Positions 11,555-22,621 of a stretch of DNA of 64,000 nt are shown one piece after another. The number at the start of each line of letters is the position of its first letter. Position 1 is the stretch's first letter. This stretch comes from Achatina immaculata. Taxonomy: Eukaryota; Mollusca; Gastropoda; Stylommatophora; Achatinidae. The notes below the pieces were generated by a model. That model saw nothing but the letters and a program-made list of their open reading frames with translations. It did no database searches and had not been told where the DNA came from. The stretch lies in NCBI GenBank assembly GCA_009760885.1, contig CM019693.1, forward strand, positions 47,932,751-47,996,750. The letters run 5' to 3'. Made by a program: the position numbers and the translations under genes.

Positions 11555-12045
11555 CAGTCCGAGCAAGACCACAGTCTGCTCTAGCGGGGAAAAGTGCTGA
11601 AGTCCGAGCAAGATCACAGTCTACCTAGCAAGGAAAGGTGCTGAAGTCCGAGCAAGATCACAGTCTACCTAGCAAGGAAAGGTGCTGAAGTCCTAGCAAG
11701 ACCACAGTCTACCTAGCAAGGAAAGGTGCTGAAGTCCTAGCAAGACCACAGTCTACCTAGCAAGGAAAGGTGCTGAAGTCCGAGCAAGATCACAGTCTAC
11801 CTAGCAAGGAAAGGTGCTGAAGTCCTAGCAAGACCACAGTCTACCTAGCAAGGAAAGGTGCTGAAGTCCTAGCAAGACCACAGTCTACCTAGCAAGGAAA
11901 GGTGCTGAAGTCCGAGCAAGATCACAGTCTACCTAGCAAGGAAAGGTGCTGAAGTCCGAGCAAGATCACAGTCTACCTAGCAAGGAAAGGTGCTGAAGTC
12001 CGAGCAAGATCACAGTCTGCCCTAGCAAGGAAAGCTGCTGAAGTC
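11555..12045. repeat. 44-bp minisatellite, about 11 copies
   Basis: The unit contains GAAGTCCGAGCAAGATCACA and GTCTACCTAGCAAGGAAAGG. Two main variants (CCGAGCAAGAT and CCTAGCAAGAC) are intermixed, which suggests unequal exchange or conversion between copies. Confidence 0.95.
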
Positions 12046-12149
12046 GGAGGTACCCAACCAGAAGGCGCATCGCAAAAAATCAAGGTACCACACATTATCG
12101 CTAAATGCGTTCGAAGAAGAGAAGACACTGCCTTTTTTCTATACAGCAG

Positions 12150-12275
12150 CTTTATTAATATTACATGTAAACAACAAGTAACAGATTCATTAGTACATGT
12201 GAGTTAAAAATAACAGACACATATCATTATTACATGTAAGTTGCAAGTAACAAACACACACCAGTATTACATTTA
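12150..12275. repeat. Degenerate ATTACATGTAAG repeat
   Basis: Three or four loosely similar units with ATTACATGTAA and AACA(A/G)ACAC blocks. Confidence 0.5.
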
Positions 12276-12499
12276 CCATAAAAAAGCTACTTTACAATAC
12301 CATATCTCATATTCCTTCAAAAATTATTTCTTATATATCTGCTACTTTCATCCAAACCTTAACCGGGGTTCACATAAAAAAATCAGTCTTTTTTTTTTTT
12401 TATGGTTAGATTTACCAGTAATTTGTATCAAAAGGCAAATCTGCATTATTTCCCCTTGCTCTAGTGGCCACAAATTTGGCACCACCTCCTTTCTCTGAA

Positions 12500-13345
12500 G
12501 GAATAAACAGAATGCCTGAATACACCTTGATTGCTACAAGTGGTAATAGAATGTAAAGAATATCTGAATACACCTTGATTGCTACATGCAGTGATAGAAT
12601 ATAAAGAATACCTGAATACACCTTGATTGCTACACGAGACAATATAATACAAAGAACATCTGAATACACATTGATTACTACACCAGACGATACAATACAA
12701 AGAACATCTGAATACACATTGATTGCTACACGAGACAATATAATACAAAGAACATCTGAATACACATTGATTACTACACGAGACAATATAATACAAAGAA
12801 CATCTGAATACACATTGATTACTACACCAGACGATACAATACAAAGAACATCTGAATACACATTGATTACTACACCAGACGATACAATACAAAGAACATC
12901 TGAATACACATTGATTACTACACCAGACGATACAATACAAAGAACATCTGAATACACATTGATTACTACACCAGACGATACAATACAAAGAACATCTGAA
13001 TACACATTGATTACTACACCAGACGATACAATACAAAGAACATCTGAATACACATTGATTACTACACCAGACGATACAATACAAAGAACATCTGAATACA
13101 CATTGATTACTACACCAGACGATACAATACAAAGAACATCTGAATACACATTGATTACTACACCAGACGATACAATACAAAGAACATCTGAATACACATT
13201 GATTACTACACCAGACGATACAATACAAAGAACACCTTTTAAACATCTTGATTACTTCGCGCGGTGATTGAATGTAAAGAATACATGAGTACACCTTGAT
13301 TACTAAACGCGGTAATACACCTTGATTGCTACACGAGGTGACAGG
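12500..13345. repeat. 48-bp minisatellite, about 15 core copies plus diverged flanks
   Basis: The unit contains TGAATACACATTGATTACTA and CACCAGACGATACAATACAA. The core (12655-13237) is highly homogeneous, while copies at both edges are more diverged, the usual pattern of central homogenisation. A 48-bp period keeps three frames open (214-305 residues on both strands); these are repeat translations, not proteins. Confidence 0.95.
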
Positions 13346-13419
13346 TTTCACAGGCTTATATTGACTGAGCCAGTTCAATTCCTCTTTTATTAAGTTATTT
13401 AAATCACGTGACTGTTAAT

Positions 13420-13690
13420 TAAAAAAACCTTGTCAAAAAGATAAGAGAGAGACAATGTACTTTCATAGGACATGCAATGAGAAGAGGGGGCATTGAAGAT
13501 ATTATAACAACAGGAAAAATAGAAGGAAGAAGATCAAGAGGGAGACCAAGAGAAATGATACTGGACAGTCTGACGGGATGGTGTGAGAGGAGATCACCAA
13601 ATTTAGCTGATGGCCTGCATGAAGGATCGTGTACTCTGGAGAAGCACAATAGCCAATGCCAGTCGGCACGGCGCTTGATGATGATGACTG
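13420..13690 (+). pseudogene. RTE-type retrotransposon 3' end fragment
   Basis: The translation reads RERQCTFIGHAMRRGG, then TTGKIEGRRSRGRPREMILD and ends near SARRLMMMT. The GH.MRR, GKIEGRR.RGRPR and terminal SAR residues are the usual C-terminus of RTE-type endonuclease-RT proteins. The same tail type appears at 29042-29246 (minus) and 29937-30300 (plus). Only the last 90 codons or so remain, with no RT. Confidence 0.75.
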
Positions 13691-13792
13691 TTAATAGGAG
13701 AAATCCCGTTAATCTGCAAAATTTCCAGAGCAGTGATTTTTCCTTTCATTTAAATGTTTCTAGCCTTACACTGTTGTGAAGATTTTCTTATC

Positions 13793-13918
13793 AGAACTTG
13801 TCTATACACAGAACTTGTCTATACACAGAACTTGTTTATACACAGAACTTGTCTATACACAGAACTTGTCTATACACAGAACTTGTCTATACACAAAACT
13901 TGTCTATACACAGAACTG
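13793..13918. repeat. 18-bp minisatellite, 7 copies
   Basis: The unit is CAGAACTTGTCTATACAC, nearly perfect in every copy. Confidence 0.95.
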
Positions 13919-15115
13919 CTATTAGATCTTTGAGCCATTATTTACACATTAAGTTTACAGTACAACACACAGAAACGCAGGGAATGAAGTACGTAAATCT
14001 AGAAACAGTAATTCAAGGGGATAAATCACAGGGTATTTTATGAGGGGACACTAATAAGTTCATCAACTTTAGCAAATAAAATCAGCACATTCAATGACTG
14101 TACAGTACAAAATAATATGGCTACTCTGGTTAAAATGGTTCACCACGTAACACTGAATGAAAAAAAAAGGTCTAATGTTCCAACATTCAAACAAAATCTC
14201 CTGTCGTCAGACGACATTCCGTCTACACTATCTCCCGCCAGCAAACGGTTCTACTCGTATCTGGACCTGGCTTAGATTCTGTTTTCTAAAGCGACTTAAA
14301 GTTGAAACTACTCGGTATCAGGAACCAGTTTTCAGGAACCGGGTACCTAATTTTATCTGATGGAACCGATTCCTAATTCATTCCTGCCCAGCTCTATCAA
14401 GAGAAAATTCTCTGAATGAACTGATCACATGGTATATGAAAGTAGAAGCAATTGGTTGATGTCACCAGGAAACATTCCCACTTAAGAAGACTGATCGCCA
14501 ACACCAACCTGTACGTCACATAATTATCACGTACATTAGCTCCCTTACCATCAGGTAAAATGTGACTGTGTATATAAAAAAGAAATTGAAAAAAAAGTTA
14601 AACAAATGAAGCATAATGTAACATTACAGAGGACATGGAACAATGAAAGTAGACTAATATGAAAAACAAGGAACATTGAAAGGAGACTGACACGACAGAG
14701 TTTCGGTAATCATAGTAGTAAACAAAGGTCATATGATATCTTCTGATCTAAGACCAACCCTTTACACCATTTGCTAGAATAGATTACCTGAAATCATATT
14801 AGATTAGCTGGAGAATCAAGAACTTTTGTTTAATTCTGTGACTACTAAACTCTTGTCAATCAGCCCAGCATCATCGTTCTCTCTCCGTGGCAATGTTACA
14901 GAAATCAAAATAATAAAACCACTTTTTACAATATCTGAGTGTAACATTTTTTTCCAGGCCTGATAATGACCCCAGAGACCAATACAAATACTGTAGAATA
15001 CAAAAACTAAATCAGGCTTATCAACAGTGTTCTGGAGGGTAGTTTTACGAGTTCTAATTTGCTTTCTTCCAAGACTTAAGCTACGTTCCATTTTTCATTA
15101 TTTTTTTCATTTTTT
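13919..15115. other. No gene recognised
   Basis: AT-rich sequence. A minus-strand frame of 91 residues at 14816-15091 has a faint resemblance to the region of Penelope-type proteins upstream of GIY-YIG, and a Penelope-like terminal sequence lies next to it. The match is too weak to call. Confidence 0.35.
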
Positions 15116-15119
15116 AAAA

Positions 15120-15290
15120 TTACTTCTTCTACATAAAGTTCATGTGAACCTATACTTTGTCTCCTTTGTCTGATTCTTTGTCCAGTTTGTGTTTGTATAA
15201 AGAAGGCTAGTCCAGAGACGTCACATCGTAGGTAACGTTAAGTAATAAAACTGTTCCTACTTTTTTCCTAGTTTATATATTTTGATATCA
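15120..15290 (+). mobile_element. Penelope-like terminal-repeat fragment
   Basis: This segment is the reverse complement of the sequence at about 29345-29490. Shared pieces include AATAAAACTGTTCCTAC, TTTTTTCCTAGTTTATA and a CTATACTTTGTCTCC / ATTCTTTGTCC block. Part of it also matches 17570-17650. The shared GACGTCAC core corresponds to the GAAACGTCAC motif of the other copies. I infer a Penelope-like terminal region; no coding sequence is attached. Confidence 0.5.
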
Positions 15291-15311
15291 CAGCTTTACT
15301 GCAGTGGCCGT

Positions 15312-15684
15312 GTATAGCTGTATACGTATACACTAATTATTGTGTGATACAATTACTGTATAGCTGTATACTTATGCACTAATTATTGTGTGATACAATT
15401 ACTGTATAGCTGTATACTTATGCACTAATTATTGTGTGATACAATTACTGTATAGCTGTATACTTATGCACTAATTATTGTGTGATACAATTACTGTATA
15501 GCTGTATACTTATGCACTAATTATTGTGTGATACAATTACTGTATAGCTGTATACTTATACACTAATTATTGTGTGATACAATTACTGTATAGCTGTATA
15601 CTTATGCACTAATTATTGTGTGATACAATTACTGTATAGCTGTATACTTATACACTAATTATTGTGTGATACAATTACTGTAGA
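15312..15684. repeat. 46-bp minisatellite, 8 copies
   Basis: The unit contains TGTATAGCTGTATACTTATG and CACTAATTATTGTGTGATAC. Copies are almost identical; the only recurring variant is ATGCAC versus ATACAC. Confidence 0.95.
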
Positions 15685-15926
15685 ATATATTACGAAAACT
15701 AAATCCCCGCTTTTTTTATTCAGTAACATTCACTATTTCACACGGAAGTGGTGGGGGGGGGGGGTTTGCATGTGAGTGGCCAGAATATTGTATATTTGAC
15801 TGCCTAGGCCTAAGTTTATACCGAGTTGTAGTAAGCAGAGTTCTGAAACATGTCACGTTACTTTCAGTCACAAGAATCACTTGAGTGACATGTTTTTATA
15901 TTCAACATTGACAGCATATTACATCT

Positions 15927-16001
15927 CTCTCTCCTCTCTCTCCATCTCGCTCTCTTTCTCTCTCTCTCTTTCTGTCTCTCCCTCTCTCCCTCTCTCTGAA
16001 C
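15927..16001. repeat. (CT)n microsatellite
   Basis: A TCTC-rich tract next to an RTE-type 3' end. A G9 run lies at about 15753-15763. Confidence 0.9.
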
Positions 16002-16002
16002 C

Positions 16003-16322
16003 TTAAGTGCCCAGGGCACATGGGACTTCCGCAAGGGTTTTCCACAAATGCCTGTCCTTTGCCTTTTTTTCTGCTCTTGCCCAGGTGAGCCCTCTATTGC
16101 TCAACATCCTTTCTGTTGTTCTTCTCCATGTCTCTTTTCGTCTACCCTTACTTCTGTTCCCCTGTGGTGTCCATCTTAGTGCTAATTTTGGTAGTGAGTT
16201 GTCAGTCATTCGGAGCACATGTCCCAACCATCGCCAGCGTCTTTCCTCAGTAATTGCTGTCAGTGGCTTTATCTGCATTTCTGCCAATAAGATGTTATTT
16301 CTTTTGGTGTTTGGCCAAAATA
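16003..16322 (-). pseudogene. RTE-clade retrotransposon C-terminal fragment, cut by a gap
   Basis: The minus-strand translation reads FWPNTKRNNILLAEMQI, then RRWRWLGHVLRM, LALRWTPQGNRSKGRRKETW and ends DRHLWKTLAEVPCALGT. The WRWLGHVLRM and W.P.G.R..GR...TWRR blocks are classic for the C-terminus of RTE-clade ORF2 proteins. The upstream part disappears into the assembly gap at 16323-16422. The plus-strand frames over it are shadows. Confidence 0.85.
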
Positions 16323-16422
16323 NNNNNNNNNNNNNNNNNNNNNNNNNNNNNNNNNNNNNNNNNNNNNNNNNNNNNNNNNNNNNNNNNNNNNNNNNNNNNN
16401 NNNNNNNNNNNNNNNNNNNNNN
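16323..16422. other. Assembly gap (100 N)
   Basis: Exactly 100 unresolved bases, the conventional placeholder for a gap of unknown size. Frames crossing it are meaningless. Confidence 1.
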
Positions 16423-17085
16423 CAAACCATCGACTCTAAGTTAATGTTAAAATTATTTAAGAAAATACTAGGATCAGCTTTATTTACCCAGTAAAATAGA
16501 AATAGTGTCTGTTTAGGGTAATAGGTAGAATTTTGGTATACGCTTTCATATTGGTAGAATTAGTAGATTTAGTTATACACTCCACTACTGACTAACTATT
16601 TATGCCTGATATTTGTAGTCTGGCGGTATCTGTTGGTGCCTGTTTACTATTCGCTGACAGACTCTCTCTCTCTCTCCCAGGATCGGTCTTCACTCAGTGG
16701 CAAACACAAGCAGCAGCTTCATAGATCATAATGGCTTTATTGGTGAAAAATGGCGAGAAGATGGTGATGACGACGAGTTGAAACAAAGGCAGTGACAAAT
16801 CCAATAACTTCACATTACATTACTGCAGTAGGACAACAAATATGATTCCCGAGTGAAATATTCAGCGCCATGTGAGAATCCTACCACACTCTAGACATAC
16901 TATCCTAAACTACAATTACTTAGTGACGACACTAAAAACATAGGCTAGGTCCCTAGACTAAGCTACATTCTACTCTGAACTAATATCGTTCTCTTCTCTC
17001 TCAATCCTGCGTGATATTTATACCATAACTGTGCCCAGCCCATTCTGGGATCCCCCTTTTTTCCGCGCTCGTTTCCCTCACTGCT
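16423..17085. other. No gene recognised
   Basis: No coding sequence recognised. A short TCTCTC tract lies at about 16664-16677. Confidence 0.4.
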
Positions 17086-17091
17086 TTTCCT

Positions 17092-17375
17092 GCACTGGCT
17101 TTTCGTGCGCTGGCTTTTCACGCGCTGTCTTTTCCTGCGCTGGCTTTTCCTGCTCTGGCTTTTCACGCGCTGGCTTTTCGTGCGCTGGCTTTTCCTGCCC
17201 TGGCTTTTCCTGCGCTACTTCTCCTGGGCTGACTTTCATACGCTGCGTTTTCATGCGCTACTTCTCCTAGGCTGCCTTTCATGCGCTGCGTTTTCCTGCG
17301 CTACTTCTCCTGGGCTGCCTTTCATGCGCTGCGTTTTCCTGTACTGGCTTTTCAGGCGCTGGCTTTTTTCGTACT
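17092..17375. repeat. About 15-bp GC-rich repeat with higher-order variants
   Basis: Repeated TGCGCTGGCTTTTCC units pass into a longer unit with CTACTTCTCCTGGGCTG and CCTTTCATGCGCTGCG. It is a GC-rich island in AT-rich surroundings. The open frames (CAGFSRAGFSCAGFS-like) reflect the 15-bp period. Confidence 0.9.
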
Positions 17376-17559
17376 GGCCTCCCGCGCGGCATTTCCCACG
17401 CTCCTTGGCCAGCACCAAAAACACGCTTCGACTTTTAAAAAAATGAAATTGTCACTATTAGTCAGGAAATCTACGGAACATAACTGTTAAAGCCCAACTT
17501 TTAAATGTCAGACTGGCTTAGCCAGCCTCTGCTTTCAAGGATCACTATACTGTCATACC

Positions 17560-17660
17560 AGTACACAGATGTGACGTTTCGTTTTGCACTTTACTCATAC
17601 AAAAACATACAAAGCAAAGAGCCAGGGAAGGAAGATAAAATATAAATTCACTTACTTCTA
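17560..17660 (-). mobile_element. Penelope-like terminal-repeat fragment
   Basis: The segment has GTGACGTTTCG followed by ACTCATACAAAAACATACAAAG and GAAGATAAAATATAAATTCAC. It aligns with 29410-29490 (same orientation) and, inverted, with 15120-15290. Confidence 0.5.
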
Positions 17661-17784
17661 TTTGTTGTATTGTGTATAGTGTAAAAGAAAATAACAGTAT
17701 TTGAAATGAAATATTACAGAAGGGCGCATAGAATATCATTGGTAGAACAAAAATCAAATAAAGAACTACTAATGTAGTTAGCTG

Positions 17785-18208
17785 TCTCATATATCACATA
17801 TTAGATCCACCATATGTTCAAACTGTCCTTATATCTTAGTGTAGGTCTACCAAGTGTTAAAACTGTCCTTATATCACATCACAGATTAGATCCACAATGT
17901 GTTCAAACTGTCCTTATATCTTAGTGTAGGTCTACCATGTGTTGAAACTGTCTTTATATCTCAGAGTAGGTCTACCATGTGTTAAAACTGACCTTATATC
18001 TCAGAGTAGGTCTACCATGTGTTGAAACTGTCCTTATATCTCAGAGTAGGTCTACCATGTGTTGAAACTGTCCTTATATCTCAGTGTAGGTGTACTATGT
18101 GTTGAAACTGTCATTATATCTCAGTCTACCAATTGTTGAAACTGTCCTTATATATCAGTGTACCACGTGTTGAAATAGTCCTTATATCTCAGTCTACCAA
18201 GTGTTGAA
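17785..18208. repeat. 34-40 bp minisatellite, left part
   Basis: The unit contains ACCATGTGTTGAAACTGTCC and TTATATCTCAGTGT, with a longer variant adding AGAGTAGGTCT. The array stops abruptly at GTGTTGAA (18201-18208), where a Penelope-like element is inserted, and resumes at 19372 with AAACTGTCC. Confidence 0.95.
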
Positions 18209-18244
18209 GATGGCGACTGCAGTAAAACTGGTTAAAATAAAAAG

Positions 18245-18460
18245 GTAGATAGAGGTGTATGGTGCAGTTTTACAAAGTGAGGGAGGGAGTGAGTAAAGTG
18301 AGAAAAACGAATAGAAAGTATGAGAATGTATAAATGAAAAACATACAACATCCTATATTTCGGCGTGAGCCTTTTTCGAGGATTACATGCACAAACGAGC
18401 CAAAAAAAAACCACAAAGAACTTATCTGAACGTGGCCTCCTCCAGAGTTAAACACCAGAG
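18245..18460 (-). repeat. Left inverted terminal repeat of the Penelope-like element
   Basis: Pairs with 19158-19371 in inverted orientation. It carries the GGCGTGAGCC hairpin and flanking TTTCG at 18351-18384, read as GGCTCACGCCGAAA on the minus strand. Confidence 0.85.
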
Positions 18461-18901
18461 TCCACGTTATCAGTTCAGGAGGGTTTCACTTGTACTTCAC
18501 GCAATGTTATTTATGCTATTATGTGTAAACGTTGCGGTTTGAAGTACATAGGGAAGACTGGCTTACGGTTAGGAGATCGATTTCGCCAGCATCTCAGTGA
18601 TATTTCTAAGAGAGCCTGGACACCTGTGGCTAAACATTTTTGCCTTAGCAACCACAGGGGAAAACAGGACATTTCTGTTAGTGCGATCCTCTCTTGTTCT
18701 GCTGATGTACGATCTCGGAGGGTCCTAGAACAGCGACTTATTTTTCAGACTGGCTGTCTCCACCCAGCTGGAATTAAACAATGTCTTCACATTTCTGTAA
18801 CTTATTTAGTTTTCCACTCCCCTTTTTTTAAAACTCTACTTTCTTTCTCTATGCTACCCCTCCCTAGCACCACCCTCTTTTCTTCTCTGGCAACATATTG
18901 A
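18452..18901 (+). pseudogene. GIY-YIG endonuclease fragment of the Penelope-like element
   Basis: The frame opens after a TAA at 18449. It reads PESTLSVQEGFTCTSRN, then VIYAIMCKRCG, LKYIGKTGLRLGDRFRQH, with VAKHF and RRVLEQRLI further on and CLHPAGIK near the end. The IY...YIG pair spaced by a CxxC-type insert, the R of LGDRFRQH and the later E are the expected GIY-YIG landmarks. CTSRN.IY.I.C..C is typical of Penelope-like proteins. GIY-YIG nicks target DNA for integration. The RT that should precede it is absent, and an in-frame ATG exists only at 18521, so it is a 5'-truncated remnant. Conserved sequence ends near 18785; the rest of the open frame is probably 3' UTR. Confidence 0.85.
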
Positions 18902-19157
18902 TGTCTATAGGGTCTTGTCCTATTCACCAGTTTCACATTTTCTCCCTGAGGGTGTTTATGTTCTTCATTCATTATCTCTCCGCGTTCCCATTTCCCTCCC
19001 CCCCCTCGAAACCTCCTCTAGCGGCTATTATGTTTCTATTGCCTTTCAGCGCACCCCTTTCTACCACTTGTTTTCCTCCTCTCTCTCCACCTCTTCTTTA
19101 CGATTCTCTCTATCGGGTATCCTTTGTTGGTCCGCTTGGTCCTTCTAAGACATACAC

Positions 19158-19371
19158 TTCTCTGTTGTTTACCTCTGGAGGAGGCCACATTCAGATAAGT
19201 TCTTTGTGTTTTTATGTCTTGTTTGTGCATGTAATCCTCGAAAAAAGCTCACGCCGAAATATAGGATGTTGTATGTTTTTCATTTATACATTCTCATAAT
19301 TTCTATTCGTTTTTTCTCACTTTACTCACTCCCTCCCTCACTTTGTAAAACTGCACCATACACCTCTATCT
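19158..19371 (+). repeat. Right inverted terminal repeat of the Penelope-like element
   Basis: Inverted partner of 18245-18460. It contains CCTCGAAAAAAGCTCACGCC then GAAATATAGGAT at 19234-19268 and ends CACCATACACCTCTATCT. Confidence 0.85.
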
Positions 19372-20252
19372 AAACTGTCCTTATATCTCAGTGTACCATG
19401 TGTTCAATCTGTAATTATATCTCAGTGTACAATGTCTTGAAACTGTCATTATATTTCAGACTACCATGTGTTGAAACTGTCATTATATTTCAGTCTACCA
19501 TGTGTTGAAACTGTCATTATATCTCAGACTACCATGTGTTGAAACTGTCATTATATTTCAGTCTACCATGTGTTGAAACTGTCCTTATATCTGAGTCTAC
19601 CATGTGTTGGAACTTTACTTATCTCAGTGTACCAAGTGTTGAAACTGTCATTATATCTCAGTCTACCATGTGTTGAAATTGTCTTTATATCTGAGTCTAC
19701 CAAGTGTTGAAACTGTCATTATATCTCAGTCTACCATGTCTTGAAGCTGTCATTATATCTCAGTCTACCATGTGTTGAAAATTTACTTATATCTCAATGT
19801 ACCAAGCGTTGAAACTTTACTTATCTCTCAGTGTACTTTGTGTTGAAACTGTCCTTATGTCACATTGTACCATGTGTTAATACTGGCCTTATATCTCTGT
19901 GCACAAAATGTTGAAACTGTCCTTATATCTCAGTGTACCGTGTGTTGAAACTGTCCTTATATCTCAGAGTAGGTCTACCATGTGGTGAAACTGTCCTTAT
20001 ATCTCAGAGTAGGTCTACCATGTGGTGAAACTGTCCTTATATCTCAGAGTAGGTCTACCATGTGTTGAAACTGTCCTTATATCTCAGAGTAGGTCTACCA
20101 TGTGTTGAAACTGTCCTTTTATCTCAGAGTAGGTCTACCATGTGGTGAAACTGTCCTTATATCTCAGTGTACCATGTGTTGAAACTGTCCTTATATCTCA
20201 GTGTACTAAGTGTTGAAACTGTCCTTATATCTCAGTGTACCATGTGGGTTTA
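19372..20252. repeat. 34-40 bp minisatellite, right part, about 24 copies
   Basis: Continuation of the array interrupted at 18208. Both the 34-bp (CTCAGTGTACCATGTG) and the 40-bp (CTCAGAGTAGGTCTACC) variants recur, in separate blocks. Confidence 0.95.
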
Positions 20253-21300
20253 ATGTTGTCATCACTGATGGAAGGGTATCGCTTTTAGAACCTGAGACTA
20301 CATTATCGAGAATATTCAGACTCTGTAGTCAAAGGGAGAATTTCTTAAACACAAAGTAGGAACTAAATAAAAGATAATATGATATTTTGTTCGTTTATGT
20401 TATGTGTACTTCAAGCAAAAAAATCAAATACTCACGACAACTAAAGTTTAATGTTGATTCCCCGGTACATTTGGTCTTAGAATCTGTCTCCTTCACGTGT
20501 CTCTGTATACGTCTGCTGACATCTTTGACTATTTATTTTTTTGGTGTTGTAAATAACGAAATAACCTTTCAGAATCTTACATTGCAAATACTTTATATGT
20601 GAGGACTTCAAAGAAGCTTTTCAGCTGCGGCTACGATGTTCATTGATGGAATAAAGACGTAAGAAATATTTTACTGCTAGGTTTCCTATATGCAGTAAAT
20701 ACAATGTCAGTTCACTCGGGTCTCTATATACGCTGTTTCTGTATTTGCAAATTTATATTTTCGTGAGGCAATTTATAATTCACAAAAAAAAACTCAATAT
20801 ACTTTTAATTGATGGCAGACTCACATTTTTAGTAAACTTTATTTGAGAAAGTTGGATATTTCTAGGAAAATGTGTTATTAAAATAGTGCATAAACATTAT
20901 TATTATTGCTCTAGTTATGTAAATAACCACGGGCCATACATGATTCATTTCTAGTGACAAAGCTGAGTCTAATAGTATTAAGTAAAGTGATGACTTTGAA
21001 AGAAAAAGTGCAGATTTGAATAAATGTCGAGTGAGGCTGTCATAGTTTTGTATATTCTGAAAGAAAGTACTGACCCGTTCATATAAAACCAAGACATATA
21101 AATAAGAGAAGCTGTAAGTACTGGTGAACCTATTCTGTACAATAAGAACATCAAAATCCATAGTTTCACTAACCAGCAGTTTGAAAACAAATAAATACAA
21201 TTTTAAGAAGCATAAATTAGTATATTTATATTCTATAATTTCGACGCCTTTTTTTGGTTTGAGCAGCGTTATGAATCATCTCTCAGTCAGCCATTTTCTT
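20253..21300. other. No gene recognised
   Basis: AT-rich single-copy-looking sequence. A minus-strand frame of 112 residues (20862-21200) is hydrophobic but has no recognisable family, and nothing supports it as a gene. Confidence 0.4.
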
Positions 21301-21308
21301 GTCTGACA

Positions 21309-21406
21309 GAGAAAGAGACAGACAGACAGAGAGAGAGAGAGAGAACACGAAAATAATCAGATAAGTTTTCAATTACCTTGATTTTAAGGCGTAAGTGAAT
21401 GTGCTC

Positions 21407-21452
<46 letters not shown>

Positions 21453-21462
21453 GTCTGTCTAG
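21309..21462. repeat. (GA)n and (CT)n microsatellites in inverted arrangement
   Basis: An AGACAGACAG(AG)n tract at about 21310-21344 and a (CT)n tract at about 21411-21460 face each other and could fold back. Confidence 0.85.
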
Positions 21463-21845
21463 TTCTCTGATATACACACTTACGCACATAAACAAAATTT
21501 CACACACGCCATCTCTCTATCCCTGTTTATTAATGTACTGTCCCTTTGATAACTACGTTATTCTAGTGTTGTGTTAATTGTTTTTGCTCTTGTCTTAATG
21601 TGTACAATTCATAGATTAAACTGTAGCCTATGTATGATTATATGTTGAAAGTGTAACTGTTCTGAGCTAGGTATTATCCGTCGTTTCAAATATCCGGGTG
21701 AAAATTTGGAACCAGATTTCCCTGGATACGAGGGGACTACTATAGAGGGTTTATGAACGTTGTAAAATATCATCAGTAACGAAGAATAGTTCATTTGAAT
21801 AAGAACGATACTAAAAATTAAGTAATTTTTAAATCTATTTTTCGT
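21463..21845. other. Nothing recognised
   Basis: No coding or structural signal that I can support. Confidence 0.35.
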
Positions 21846-21849
21846 TTTT

Positions 21850-22016
21850 TTAATTTATGTTTTTTTTTAATAAGATCCTCGAAAAAGGCCTTTGTCGAAA
21901 TAATGGATTGCTGTTTGATCTTTTAAACGTGCTCATCTTTTCCGATCACTCTCGTTCCTGCCAAGTTTCCTCACTCTTTTTATCATTTTGTCAAACTAAA
22001 CCATACACCTTAGTCT
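21850..22016 (+). mobile_element. Penelope-like terminal-repeat fragment
   Basis: It contains GATCCTCGAAAAAGGCC, then TTTGTCGAAATAATGGAT, followed by TCTCGTTCC, CACTCTTTTTATCATTTTG and AACCATACACCTTAGTCT. This is collinear with the right terminal repeat at 19234-19371 (TCCTCGAAAAA, CCGAAAT, CACTCCCTCC, ACCATACACCTCTATCT). It is diverged and lone. Confidence 0.6.
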
Positions 22017-22600
22017 AGCTTTATTACTAGAACTAGTTTTACCATAGTCCTCATTTCTCTTATGACATTTAGTGTTTCTGTCAGTGGTCTCCCTTGTATA
22101 TTCCTTGCATAACTACACTGCGTTCTTATTTTTGTGTTTGTTTTTTCCAACTATCATCAAACATTTGCCTGCTGTTTTTATCACCAGCCTCTTACATCAC
22201 TTCTTCTGATTTATTCATTCATTATTTCCCAGCTTTCACCTGGCAAATATGACTTGGGTCGATGTCAACACTATGATTTTGATCAAAGTAAAGATCTGTG
22301 TAACGTTTCTAAATTGTACACACCTCTTTAACTTATATGAATAAAATCACCCATTTTGAAAGAAGAAAGCACAAAACCATCAAAATCTTGTAATGCCTTT
22401 TCTAATTACTCTTGTCTCTCTAAGCTTTCAAATATTGTCCTAAATCATTGCATCTCTTGGTGAATGCTAGTTATGTCGAAGGTAGGATCTCTAGTTTGTT
22501 TCATCAAATCTGCATCCAGTTCTACTGAATCAATATCCTGTCCATGTAGATTTTTACAAAACACAGTAATTTACTATATTAATTTATTTTATTACAAGTC
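22017..22600. other. No gene recognised
   Basis: AT-rich sequence. The 65-residue frame at 22134-22331 has no recognisable domain. Confidence 0.35.
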
Positions 22601-22621
22601 TGAATCGACGTAGAAACGTGT

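Larger units (their letters stand above)
18209..19371 (+). mobile_element. Penelope-like element with inverted terminal repeats
   Basis: A 1163-bp insertion splits one minisatellite unit. Inverted repeats of about 215-220 bp flank it: 18245-18460 and, in opposite orientation, 19158-19371. They share the CACCATACACCTCTATC end, GAGGGAGGGAGTGAGTAAAG, the ATATTTCGGCGTGAGC motif and GGAGGAGGCCAC. Between them lies a piece encoding a GIY-YIG endonuclease, the hallmark C-terminal domain of Penelope-like retroelements, whose terminal repeats are often inverted by partial tandem integration. No RT domain is present, so the copy is non-autonomous or truncated. Confidence 0.85.

Noticed and set aside
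12412..13378. Open frames of 214-305 residues on both strands with repeats such as NVYSDVLCIVSSGVVI
   Set aside because: They follow a 48-bp minisatellite. A period divisible by three keeps any stop-free frame open, and three frames on two strands are equally long.
14816..15091. Possible Penelope-type protein fragment on the minus strand
   Set aside because: Only a vague resemblance with no diagnostic motif; left as unassigned despite the nearby Penelope-like terminal sequence.
15312..15684. CRISPR-like array of regularly spaced repeats
   Set aside because: Whole 46-bp units repeat without variable spacers, and the genome is eukaryotic. The same applies to the other arrays.
16007..16444. 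Plus-strand frames that run through the N gap
   Set aside because: They are shadows of the minus-strand RTE C-terminus and include unresolved bases.
20862..21200. Hydrophobic 112-residue minus-strand frame
   Set aside because: An AT-rich sequence gives hydrophobic residues by composition; a second frame overlaps it and no family is recognised.
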